From UBA8389 sp942493385 (lineage in GTDB: Bacteria; Bacteroidota; Bacteroidia; Bacteroidales; UBA1402): DNA of 64,000 nt. The notes under the pieces are model-generated. The model ran no database searches. It was not told where the DNA came from and saw only the letters and a program-made list of their open reading frames with translations. The translations under genes were made by a program, and so were the position numbers. Numbering within the stretch: position 1 is the first letter of the stretch; each line of letters opens with the position of its first letter. Location: positions 1,488,001 through 1,552,000 of the forward strand of contig OW818699.1 of NCBI GenBank assembly GCA_942493385.1. The letters are read 5' to 3'. This document shows positions 30,370 through 38,328 of this stretch, piece by piece.

Positions 30370-31863
30370 ATGAATGCACTAAAAATGTTGCTGGCTGTTT
30401 GCCTGTTTCCTTTATCAACTTATGCTGTGGTGCTTAATCCCTTGAATAATGCCGAAGCGATAAATCCCGACACCCGATTGCAAATCCTTTTTGAGGAAGC
30501 ACCTGTATTGGGTTCGTCCGGCAAAATCCGAGTTTTTGAAGCTGGAACGGATAAGCTAGTGGATGTGTTGGACCTGAGTATACCCGCTGGGCCGACCAAA
30601 GGTGTGACGGGGCCGAAAGCGCCGTATTCGACAGTTCCGTATCCGTACGATGGGCCTCGCAGAACCAATGCGGACACGAAACCAGGGACCCCATCCGGTG
30701 GTGCCGTTGCAACACCCGATTCCTTTCAATTGACTATCATTGGGGGTTTCACCGACGGCTTCCATTTTTATCCGGTTTTGGTGCGGGGTAAAACGGCAAT
30801 CATTCAGTTGCATCACAATTTGCTGGAATATGGGAAGACGTATTATGTGGAGGTGGATGCTTCCGTTTTCAAAGCCAAGGATTTCAGTGGTGTTATAGGA
30901 AAAAAGGCTTGGACGTTTTCAACCAAAAAATCCGCGCCATCAGTTACTCAGGATTTGTTGACCGTTAGTGCGGACGGTTCAGCCGATTTCAATACGGTTC
31001 AGGGTGCAATTGATTTCATCCCAGACAATGTAGCTGCCAACAAAACCATTTTCATCCGAAACGGTGACTACGAGGAAATCGTCTATTTCAGGAACAAACA
31101 AAATTTTATACTGAAGGGAGAAAGCCAGGAAAAGGTACTGGTGCATTATGCCAACAACGAAGTGTTCAACCCGCATCCCTCCAATTTGAGCACGAATGAG
31201 CTACCTGGTACCTTCCCTTCGAGGCGGGCAGCCTTTGCCGCCGATCATTGCTCCGACCTTCGTCTGGAAAACATGACCATCCAGACGACTGCCTATGGAC
31301 AAGCGGAAGGCTTACTTATAAATGGTGAGCGTATTTTTGTAAAACAAGTGACCATCATCGGCTCGGGCGATGCCCTGCAAACTAATGGTACAGCCTATTA
31401 TGTTGATTCAAAGGTGATTGGTGATGGCGATATGATTTTGGGTCGCGGCGCTGCTTTTTTCAATAATTGTACTTTTCAATCGTACGGAGCATTCATGTGG
31501 ATTCGGAATACTGCGGCTAATCATGGTAACGTATGCCTGAATTGTACGTTTCAGACACGGGGCAAAGGTATGACCGAGATTGCCCGTGCGCCTGTGAACG
31601 GCGGCAAAAGCTATCCATATTGCGAAGCGGTGCTGCTCAACTGCAAACTATCCGGCATCAGCCCCATCGGCTGGGGTCCCATTGGCGGAGACACCACCAA
31701 TGTCCATTTTTGGGAATACAACAGCACCAATCTTTCCGATGGCAAGCCGGTGGATACCAGCAAACGGCATACAGTCTCTAGGCAGCTGACTATGGAAAAG
31801 GATGCCGCCTTGATTGAGCAGTACAGCAAGCCGGAATTTGTGCTTGGTGGTTGGAAACCGTAA
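30370..31863 (+). CDS. CE8 pectin methylesterase-like protein with N-terminal Ig-like domain
   Basis: The product has 497 residues and a signal peptide to about residue 20. An Ig-like domain (about 25-190) precedes a right-handed beta-helix of the pectinesterase type (about 195-497; DFNTVQGAIDFIPDN). The active-site layout can be followed. Gln311 lies in GQAEGL, Asp334 in GSGDALQ, Asp354 in GDGDMILG, and Arg406 in IARAPV is the likely counterpart of LGRPW. The second conserved glutamine (GYQD in classic enzymes) is Gly here. Demethylation of pectin is therefore likely but not certain, and a divergent ester substrate is possible. It starts 11 bases after the regulator and is probably co-transcribed with it. 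Confidence 0.8.
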   Translation: MNALKMLLAVCLFPLSTYAVVLNPLNNAEAINPDTRLQILFEEAPVLGSSGKIRVFEAGTDKLVDVLDLSIPAGPTKGVTGPKAPYSTVPYPYDGPRRTNADTKPGTPSGGAVATPDSFQLTIIGGFTDGFHFYPVLVRGKTAIIQLHHNLLEYGKTYYVEVDASVFKAKDFSGVIGKKAWTFSTKKSAPSVTQDLLTVSADGSADFNTVQGAIDFIPDNVAANKTIFIRNGDYEEIVYFRNKQNFILKGESQEKVLVHYANNEVFNPHPSNLSTNELPGTFPSRRAAFAADHCSDLRLENMTIQTTAYGQAEGLLINGERIFVKQVTIIGSGDALQTNGTAYYVDSKVIGDGDMILGRGAAFFNNCTFQSYGAFMWIRNTAANHGNVCLNCTFQTRGKGMTEIARAPVNGGKSYPYCEAVLLNCKLSGISPIGWGPIGGDTTNVHFWEYNSTNLSDGKPVDTSKRHTVSRQLTMEKDAALIEQYSKPEFVLGGWKP

Positions 31864-31867
31864 CAGC

Positions 31868-33976
31868 TTATTCCCCAACGACTTTCCATGAGAAACAGGC
31901 TCCGTCCTTGCGATCTGGCCTCGTTCCCACAGCGTCTGCAGAGCAGAGGCTTCCGGCATTGGCATCTGCAAAGAGGTAGCGGTGATTGAGGAGGGACATT
32001 AGCATGAGGTCGTCGCGCAGCATGTCTTCCCATTGGAAGGTGGAGGCTGCACCGGCATCTTGAGCTTGAATGCGAACTTCCGACATCAGTCCCAAGCCTA
32101 CCACTGTCACAAAGCCACCATCAACGACGGATTGAAGTGCTATACTGCCTTTGCCACGATCGAGGACCCGGAACTGGGTGGCAGAACTCGCATTTGGACG
32201 AACGGGCCGAAGGAAGCCTCTCCAATTGGCCAGGACAGTATTGTCACCCAAATTGGTCAATTCGATGATTTTGCCCACAGGAATGGGCCGCATTTGACCA
32301 CGTGGACGCGGTTCGTAGACTTCAAAGAAATTGAAATCGGTCGTACCACCCACAGCACCAGTCTTGTTGAAATTGAACATAGCGAAACGTACCCCCTGAA
32401 ACGTTTTCAGCTGGTATACCATGGTGTATTCAAGTCCCAGCGGCAGAAATTCCATGCCATCAAAACTGTAGCTGAAATCGCCAAGGTCGTTTTCGAAATT
32501 GCAATGGGCACGAAGCCAAATAGTGGTCTTGTCAGTTTTGATTCGTGTGTTGGATTCGGTGAATTGGTCGAATTGACGAATCTCGAGACCATCAGAGGTT
32601 TTTGTCAAACCGATATAGGCGTAAGGTAGGTTCAGCAAGGCCAAACCAGCCACATCCCCGAATTTCATTCCTTTCACGTCCAACTGGGCAGTTGCGAAAG
32701 ATTCAGGACCAATAGCCCGCTGGGTCAGGGTGTTTCTAGCTTGCCAGAAATCGTCGGCTGGAAGTGCCTTCAATCGAAGACTTCCTGACTTTAACGCCCA
32801 TTTTCCATCTACTGGAGCATGGTTCCATTGCCAGACTGGTTTCAGGTTCTTGCCAGAGAAATCGTCGCTGCGTTCGAATACGGCTTTGGGAGTGGAAGAA
32901 AAACCGGTGTTGGGTTTGACCCAGGTTCGTGGTGCACGGGTGAGGTTTCCGGGAAGCCCGACATAGGGCCAACCTCTTTCCCAAGTGACTGGGGCCAATG
33001 TCAGGGTTCGGCCGACCGAATTGAAATCCATCATGGTGAATGCCCACCATTCGCCAGTTTGAGTTTGTACAAGGCCGCCCTGATGTTGCGTGACACTGCC
33101 GACAACGTTGGGTTGAGGAGGTTTGAGGTCAAAGGGCATTCTAAGCGAGGTTCGTCCCATCCGCCATCCGGTGCCAAATCCGTAGTTTTCTTCGGCACTG
33201 ATCAACGCAATTTCATAAGGACCCTCGGGTTTGTCGGCCCTGGCGGCTGCCTGATAGCAGAGCGGATCGTAGTTGGTCAGGGTGATGTAGTATTTTCCGT
33301 CGATTTTGTAGAAATGAGCACCTTCACCGGCGCCATTGTTAGCAGGGATGATCACACGTTCCGTACCTGGAATGGTTCCGGTGAGGTCGGCGTTTAGTTC
33401 AACCATCTTGATTTCGTTGTAACCCCAGATGGCGTAGATTTTGCCGTCGTCGTCGAACAGTACCGACAAATCGTGCAAAGTTGCGTTCAGCGGGTGCTGC
33501 GTCCAAGGACCAGCGGGATTTTTGGCAGTGAAAACCTGGGTACCGAAACCGTTTACATTGGTCAGAATGTAGAAAGTGCCGTTGTGGTAACGCAAGGAGG
33601 GTGCCCAAATGCCTTGGCCATAAATGTCCTTGCCTTCTTCCAACCTAAAAGCAGGGCCCAAATCCAAACGTGGGCAAGCGTAGGTGAGCAGTTCCCAATT
33701 GACGAGGTCTTTGGAGTGCAATACAGGAAGACCTGGCATTGCGTGCATAGTGGTGCCGGTGAGGTAATAGTCGTCGCCCACCCGAATCAGGTCCGGATCT
33801 GAAAACTCGTCGTAAAATAGCGGATTGGTAAAGGTACCGTTTCCATTGTCCGAAACCCAGGTCTGATTTCTTAACGTTTCAGTCTGGGCGGCTTTTTTCC
33901 CTATGGCCGAAAGCGTATTTGGCAATAAGCAAGCAACTAAAAGGACTATCAGGGCGGAACGTGCGAATGTGTTCAT
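31868..33976 (-). CDS. GH43 arabinofuranosidase/xylosidase-like enzyme with C-terminal beta-trefoil
   Basis: The product has 702 residues and a signal peptide (1-24). A GH43 propeller (about 50-340) has Asp60 in SDPDLI, Asp169 in LHDLSV and Glu218 in GEGAHF as the likely triad. A concanavalin-like C-terminal domain of the type common in GH43 beta-xylosidases covers about 365-560. A beta-trefoil-like tail (about 570-700) repeats short QF/FQW and YLFA blocks. The opening NPLFYDEFSDPDLI resembles the subfamily that includes beta-xylosidases and arabinofuranosidases. It is convergent with the CE8 gene, with four bases between the stops, and likely belongs functionally to the same pectin or hemicellulose locus. 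Confidence 0.88.
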   Translation of the reverse strand: MNTFARSALIVLLVACLLPNTLSAIGKKAAQTETLRNQTWVSDNGNGTFTNPLFYDEFSDPDLIRVGDDYYLTGTTMHAMPGLPVLHSKDLVNWELLTYACPRLDLGPAFRLEEGKDIYGQGIWAPSLRYHNGTFYILTNVNGFGTQVFTAKNPAGPWTQHPLNATLHDLSVLFDDDGKIYAIWGYNEIKMVELNADLTGTIPGTERVIIPANNGAGEGAHFYKIDGKYYITLTNYDPLCYQAAARADKPEGPYEIALISAEENYGFGTGWRMGRTSLRMPFDLKPPQPNVVGSVTQHQGGLVQTQTGEWWAFTMMDFNSVGRTLTLAPVTWERGWPYVGLPGNLTRAPRTWVKPNTGFSSTPKAVFERSDDFSGKNLKPVWQWNHAPVDGKWALKSGSLRLKALPADDFWQARNTLTQRAIGPESFATAQLDVKGMKFGDVAGLALLNLPYAYIGLTKTSDGLEIRQFDQFTESNTRIKTDKTTIWLRAHCNFENDLGDFSYSFDGMEFLPLGLEYTMVYQLKTFQGVRFAMFNFNKTGAVGGTTDFNFFEVYEPRPRGQMRPIPVGKIIELTNLGDNTVLANWRGFLRPVRPNASSATQFRVLDRGKGSIALQSVVDGGFVTVVGLGLMSEVRIQAQDAGAASTFQWEDMLRDDLMLMSLLNHRYLFADANAGSLCSADAVGTRPDRKDGACFSWKVVGE

Positions 33977-33996
33977 AGCTTAAAAATTGATTTCTG

Positions 33997-34004
33997 CAAA
34001 AATA
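33997..34004 (-). promoter_or_regulatory. Candidate -7 box of the GH43/trefoil gene
   Basis: On the minus strand this reads TATTTTTG, an exact match to TAnnTTTG, 21 bases ahead of the start at 33976. No good -33 TTTG is seen at the usual distance, so the call rests on the -7 box alone. Confidence 0.35.
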
Positions 34005-34105
34005 AAGAGTATACACCGTTTACAGGTGCACAAATTCAGTACTAAAGGATGACAAAATGGTAAAATTAGCTGTATTTTTACCGAATACCAAAACCTTTTG
34101 AATGT

Positions 34106-34549
34106 ATGCGCTTCTACTACAAACCTGATATCTATGTTTTGTTGATCAGCATGATGAGCATCATCCTGGTGGGTTATTTATGGGGTTCATCCGGGTCCAT
34201 GACAAGCATTTCGTTTTGGATAGCGATGGTCGTCACTTTGTTCATAGGTTGGTTTATCATCAAGATGCCGCTCTACACGTATGTGGATGAAGATATGATC
34301 CGAGTTCAGCAATTGGTTGGGAACACGACGTTTCGCCGAAGTCAGGTGACGCTGCGCCGCTTGAACAGCCGCGATCTGGATGGCACGATCCGTACCCTCG
34401 GCTCAGGCGGAGTGGGGGGCTATATCGGTTTTTTCCAAAACGCGGCACTGGGCAGGTTCTACATGTTGGCCGTTTCTCGCAACAACCTAGCCTTGGTTTC
34501 CACCGTTGAGGGGAAACAATACGTCATCCATTTCCCACCGCAGAACTAA
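34106..34549 (+). CDS. Small membrane protein with bacterial PH-like domain
   Basis: The product has 147 residues. Two hydrophobic segments at the N-terminus (about 10-28 and 35-52) are followed by a short beta-rich domain of about 90 residues (YTYVDEDMIRVQQLVG, RRLNSRDLDGT, YVIHFPP). This layout, a two-helix anchor plus a pleckstrin-like sandwich, is that of bacterial PH-domain membrane proteins whose role is unknown. Its stop overlaps the convergent metallophosphoesterase stop by four bases. A possible -7 box TATTTTTA lies at 34073-34080. Confidence 0.65.
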   Translation: MRFYYKPDIYVLLISMMSIILVGYLWGSSGSMTSISFWIAMVVTLFIGWFIIKMPLYTYVDEDMIRVQQLVGNTTFRRSQVTLRRLNSRDLDGTIRTLGSGGVGGYIGFFQNAALGRFYMLAVSRNNLALVSTVEGKQYVIHFPPQN

Positions 34550-35661
34550 TACTTCAGCTGAATCTCAACCAGTTCGGATTGTGTGCCGATGCGGTAAAGC
34601 GGTCCCCAGATGCCGAGTCCGGAAGATACGTAAAAATGGGTCTTGCCTTTTTTCTTATAGCCGTGTCCCAATTCAAAAATGCTTTTCACTACCAGGTTGC
34701 CGGGGAAGAACTGGCCGTTGTGGGTATGGCCGGAAATCTGCAAATCGATGCCGTTGTCGCAAGCTTGCTGCAAGGCGTAAGGCTGGTGGTCGAGCAGAAT
34801 CTTGGGCAGATCGGGTTGGAGATCCTTTACTAATTCAGAAAGTTGCTTTCGGTTTGGGTTCGTACGGTCGTCGCGACCCACAAGGTAGAAGCTGTGATCT
34901 ACCAGCGCCACCGAGTCGTGCAGCATTCGTATGCCGGCAGCACGCAAGTATTCGTTGATTTCCTCCGGCACGCCCGAATAATACTCATGGTTTCCTGTGA
35001 TGGCAAAAACACCCAGGGGTGCGTGCAGCTGGCTGAGTTCCTCTTCCATCTTTTGCTCCATGACGGGTCCGAAAGAACGGTCGGTGATGTCGCCCGCCAA
35101 CAGGATGATGTCTGGTTTTCGCGCATTGATCATTTGCACGTATTTGTGCAGCCGTTTTTTGTCAATGCTGGTGCCCAAGTGGATGTCACTGGCCGCAACA
35201 ATCTTGATGGTCTTATGCTGAACTGGATTTTCAACGGTGAGGTCCAGATGTACTACTACTGGGTGGTTAAAGCGGTAATTCCCTATAATCAAGGCGATTG
35301 TGATGATGCCCAGACTCGCTACGGCTGCCCATTGGCGGATGCCCAACATGCCTGGAGGTGCAAAGTGAAATAACTTGTTGGCAAGTCCGACCAAATCAGT
35401 CACCAGAAAAGACAGCGACATGTAAATGACGGTCAATAAAAACGTATAGGTGGTGAACGTCAGTATTTTTGCAAACGACAACCCAAGCTTTTGCTCGAAA
35501 TAAAGTCCGGCAAAGAGAGCCAGAAAAAGGAAAATGTAGCTTGCACCAAACGTCCATCGAATTAGAGGTTTGACCGGCAGCAGGTGCATGCCCTTGAAGA
35601 ACACGAGCGCGAACAACCCGAGGAAAAGTGTGAAAATGACTATAAAAAAGGAAAGTTTCAT
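34546..35661 (-). CDS. Membrane-anchored metallophosphoesterase
   Basis: The product has 371 residues. Four hydrophobic helices occupy about residues 1-135. A calcineurin-like phosphoesterase domain follows, with the full metal-binding motif series: AASDIHLG, LAGDITDR, ITGNHEYY and SGHTHNGQFFPG. This is the YkuE/YaeI type of membrane-linked phosphohydrolase, known in some bacteria to act on lipid-linked substrates such as UDP-diacylglucosamine; the substrate here is unknown. The domain faces the periplasm or cytoplasm depending on helix count, which I cannot settle. The gene lies 64 bases downstream of icd on the same strand and may have its own promoter. Confidence 0.88.
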   Translation of the reverse strand: MKLSFFIVIFTLFLGLFALVFFKGMHLLPVKPLIRWTFGASYIFLFLALFAGLYFEQKLGLSFAKILTFTTYTFLLTVIYMSLSFLVTDLVGLANKLFHFAPPGMLGIRQWAAVASLGIITIALIIGNYRFNHPVVVHLDLTVENPVQHKTIKIVAASDIHLGTSIDKKRLHKYVQMINARKPDIILLAGDITDRSFGPVMEQKMEEELSQLHAPLGVFAITGNHEYYSGVPEEINEYLRAAGIRMLHDSVALVDHSFYLVGRDDRTNPNRKQLSELVKDLQPDLPKILLDHQPYALQQACDNGIDLQISGHTHNGQFFPGNLVVKSIFELGHGYKKKGKTHFYVSSGLGIWGPLYRIGTQSELVEIQLKY

Positions 35662-35681
35662 TTACTGATGGTTTTGTACCC

Positions 35682-35689
35682 CAAAAGTA
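35682..35689 (-). promoter_or_regulatory. Candidate -7 box of the metallophosphoesterase gene
   Basis: The minus strand reads TACTTTTG, an exact TAnnTTTG match, 21 bases ahead of the start at 35661 and inside the 64-base gap after icd. No clear -33 box is seen. Confidence 0.35.
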
Positions 35690-35725
35690 AAGAAACTTTC
35701 CGTAGTGTTTGGAGCATTTGTTGGT

Positions 35726-36949
35726 TTATGAGAGCTTTTTGTCCAAATTTACCTTGAGAGCCTGCAGGAATTCCTGCGTGCTCAGATAATCTTTGCGAGC
35801 AAGGTTGTCACCATGAATCATCACGGCCAAATCCTTGGTCATCTTGCCTTCTTCCACGGTTTCCACACATACTTGTTCCAGCTTGTGGCAGAAATCGATA
35901 AGTTCGGCATTTCCGTCCAATTTGCCTCGGTGTTCCAAACCGCGCGTCCATGCAAAGATGGATGCGATGGGATTGGTGGAGGTTTCCTTGCCTTGCTGAT
36001 GCTGGCGGTAGTGGCGGGTCACGGTTCCGTGGGCAGCTTCGGCTTCCACCGTCTGGCCGTCTGGGGTTACCAAAACCGAAGACATTAGACCCAATGAGCC
36101 AAAGCCTTGAGCGACCGTATCCGATTGGACGTCTCCGTCGTAGTTCTTGCACGCCCAAACAAAGCCGCCTTCCCATTTCAGGGCGGAAGCGACCATGTCG
36201 TCAATGAGGCGGTGTTCGTAGGTGATGCCGGCTTCCTTGTAGGCTTCCTTGAACTCTTTTTCATAGACTTCAGCGAAGATGTCTTTGAAACGACCGTCGT
36301 AGGCTTTCAGAATGGTGTTTTTGGTGGAAAGGTAGAGCGGCCATTTCTTTTCGAGGGCTACCTGGAAGGAGCTCCGTGCGAAACCGAAAATGGATTCGTC
36401 GGTGTTGTACATGCACATGGCCACACCGTCGCCTTCGAAGTCGTAAACGTCCCAGCTTTGTACTTCGCCGGCTTCGTTGGTGAAGCTCATGCGAAGGGTT
36501 CCCTTACCTTTGATCACCTTATCGGTGGCCTTGTACTGGTCGCCGAACGCGTGACGGCCTATGACGATGGGTTTGGTCCAGGTGGTCACATAGCGCGGAA
36601 TGTTCTCGCAGATGATGGGTTCGCGGAAAACAGTTCCGCCGATGATGTTGCGAAGTGTTCCGTTGGGCGATTTCCACATCTTTTTGAGGCCGAATTCTTC
36701 CACACGGGCTTCGTCTGGTGTGATGGTGGCGCACTTGATGCCGACGTTGTACTTTTTGATGGCGTTGGCGGCGTCGATGGTTACCTGATCGTTGGTTTCG
36801 TCACGGTATTCAATGCCGAGGTCGAAATACTTGATGTCCAGGTCGAGGTAGGGCAGGATAAGCTGCTCTTTGATGAATGCCCAAATGATTCGGGTCATTT
36901 CGTCCCCGTCCAGTTCAACGATGGGGTTGGCTACTTTTATTTTTGACAT
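35726..36949 (-). CDS. icd: NADP-dependent isocitrate dehydrogenase
   Basis: The product has 407 residues, the usual size of the homodimeric eukaryotic-like NADP enzyme. It converts isocitrate to 2-oxoglutarate with release of CO2 in the cytoplasm. Recognisable segments are NPIVELDGDEMTRIIW at the N-terminus, KSPNGTLRNIIGGTVFREPI for substrate binding, DDMVASALKW, and EAAHGTVTRHYR in the cofactor region. It follows the citrate synthase gene with a one-base gap and ends the acn-gltA-icd operon, which supplies 2-oxoglutarate for glutamate synthesis. Confidence 0.96.
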   Translation of the reverse strand: MSKIKVANPIVELDGDEMTRIIWAFIKEQLILPYLDLDIKYFDLGIEYRDETNDQVTIDAANAIKKYNVGIKCATITPDEARVEEFGLKKMWKSPNGTLRNIIGGTVFREPIICENIPRYVTTWTKPIVIGRHAFGDQYKATDKVIKGKGTLRMSFTNEAGEVQSWDVYDFEGDGVAMCMYNTDESIFGFARSSFQVALEKKWPLYLSTKNTILKAYDGRFKDIFAEVYEKEFKEAYKEAGITYEHRLIDDMVASALKWEGGFVWACKNYDGDVQSDTVAQGFGSLGLMSSVLVTPDGQTVEAEAAHGTVTRHYRQHQQGKETSTNPIASIFAWTRGLEHRGKLDGNAELIDFCHKLEQVCVETVEEGKMTKDLAVMIHGDNLARKDYLSTQEFLQALKVNLDKKLS

Positions 36950-36950
36950 G

Positions 36951-38306
36951 TTAGCGTTTGTTTAGCGGGATAAAAGCTTGTTTTTCACCTACGTTCTTGT
37001 ATGCAGGACGAATGATGCGGCGACCGGAGAAGTTGAGTTCTTCCATGCGGTGGGCACACCAGCCGACAATGCGGGACATGGCGAACAGCGGAGTGAACAC
37101 TTCCTTGGGCAGACCAATGGCTTCGTAAACGAAACCGGAATAAAAGTCCACGTTGGCACAAACTTGTTTGTTGATGTCGTCTCCCTTGAAGTTCATAAAG
37201 GCTTTGACTGAGCGTTCTTCCACCAATTCCATGAAGGCGAGTTCTTTTTCCAAGCCTTTTTCCTTGGCCATTTCACGAGCCATATCCTTGAGTACGACAG
37301 CACGCGGGTCGGAAACGGTGTAAACCGCATGACCGATACCGTAGATGAGTCCGGATTTGTTGTAGGCGTCCTTGTTGAGCATCTTATTTAAGTAAGAGTC
37401 GATTTCCTTGACGTTCTTCCAATCCTTGATGGCTAATTTAAGATGGTCAAACATGGCGTTTACCTCGATGTTGGCACCACCGTGCAACGGTCCTTTCAAC
37501 GAGCCGATACCGGCCGCGATGGAGGAATACGTATCGGTGTGGGAGGAACTGGTCACACGAACCGTGAACGTGGAGTTGTTACCGCCGCCGTGTTCCGCAT
37601 GCAGAATGAGCATCAGATCCAAAATCTTCACATCCAGTTGGGTGTAGTTGTTAGGGCCTTTCATCATGAACAAGAAATTTTCGGCGATGGACATGCCTTC
37701 GTTCGGATGGCGGATGTGCAACGAACGCCCTTGTTGGCTGTGGCGATAGATGTTGTAAGCGTAAGCGATGATGGTGGGGAACTTGGCGATGAGGTCCAAG
37801 GACTGGCGCATCAGGTTTTCACGGGTAATGCTGTCTGGATTCGGATCGAACGTGTACATTTCCAATACGCTGCGTGACAGGATGTTCATGATGTTTGAAC
37901 CTTCCAAGTCCAAAATGTTCATAGTGGCCTTATGCTCCAGTGGCATGAAATTGTACAAGATTTGATGGAAAGTTTTCAACTCTTCCGCATCGGGTAGGTA
38001 TCCCGAAAGCAACAAATAGGCGGTTTCTTCGAAGCCCAAGCGGTTTTCAGCCTGAATGCCGAGCGCCAGGTCAACCACGTCGATGCCGCGGTAGATGAGC
38101 TTGCCCGGAATGGCATTGATTTTGCCTTCTGCGTCTTTTTCATACCCCACTACGTCACCGATTTTACTCAAACCAACGAGTACGCCGGAATGGTCTTCGT
38201 TACGAAGTCCACGTTTCACACCAAATTTGGTGAACAGTTCTTTGTCAATGCGCGATGTTGTCTTGATCGTTTCCGACAACTTAAAAATCATGTAATCGTT
38301 TTGCAT
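36951..38306 (-). CDS. gltA: Citrate synthase
   Basis: The product has 451 residues and condenses oxaloacetate with acetyl-CoA to form citrate. Catalytic histidines appear in LHAEHGGGNNSTF and GIGHAVYTVSDPR, and the RAYxN-type arginine region is in NEGMSIAENF and nearby. An in-frame second methionine (MIFKLSE) five codons in is a possible alternative start. It lies 22 bases downstream of aconitase and one base upstream of icd, so the three genes almost certainly form one transcript. Confidence 0.94.
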   Translation of the reverse strand: MQNDYMIFKLSETIKTTSRIDKELFTKFGVKRGLRNEDHSGVLVGLSKIGDVVGYEKDAEGKINAIPGKLIYRGIDVVDLALGIQAENRLGFEETAYLLLSGYLPDAEELKTFHQILYNFMPLEHKATMNILDLEGSNIMNILSRSVLEMYTFDPNPDSITRENLMRQSLDLIAKFPTIIAYAYNIYRHSQQGRSLHIRHPNEGMSIAENFLFMMKGPNNYTQLDVKILDLMLILHAEHGGGNNSTFTVRVTSSSHTDTYSSIAAGIGSLKGPLHGGANIEVNAMFDHLKLAIKDWKNVKEIDSYLNKMLNKDAYNKSGLIYGIGHAVYTVSDPRAVVLKDMAREMAKEKGLEKELAFMELVEERSVKAFMNFKGDDINKQVCANVDFYSGFVYEAIGLPKEVFTPLFAMSRIVGWCAHRMEELNFSGRRIIRPAYKNVGEKQAFIPLNKR

Positions 38307-38328
38307 AATAATACAATATTTGGCGTTT

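Noticed and set aside
36107..36946. Open frame of 279 codons antisense to icd
   Set aside because: Mirrors codon bias of the sense gene; no family features.
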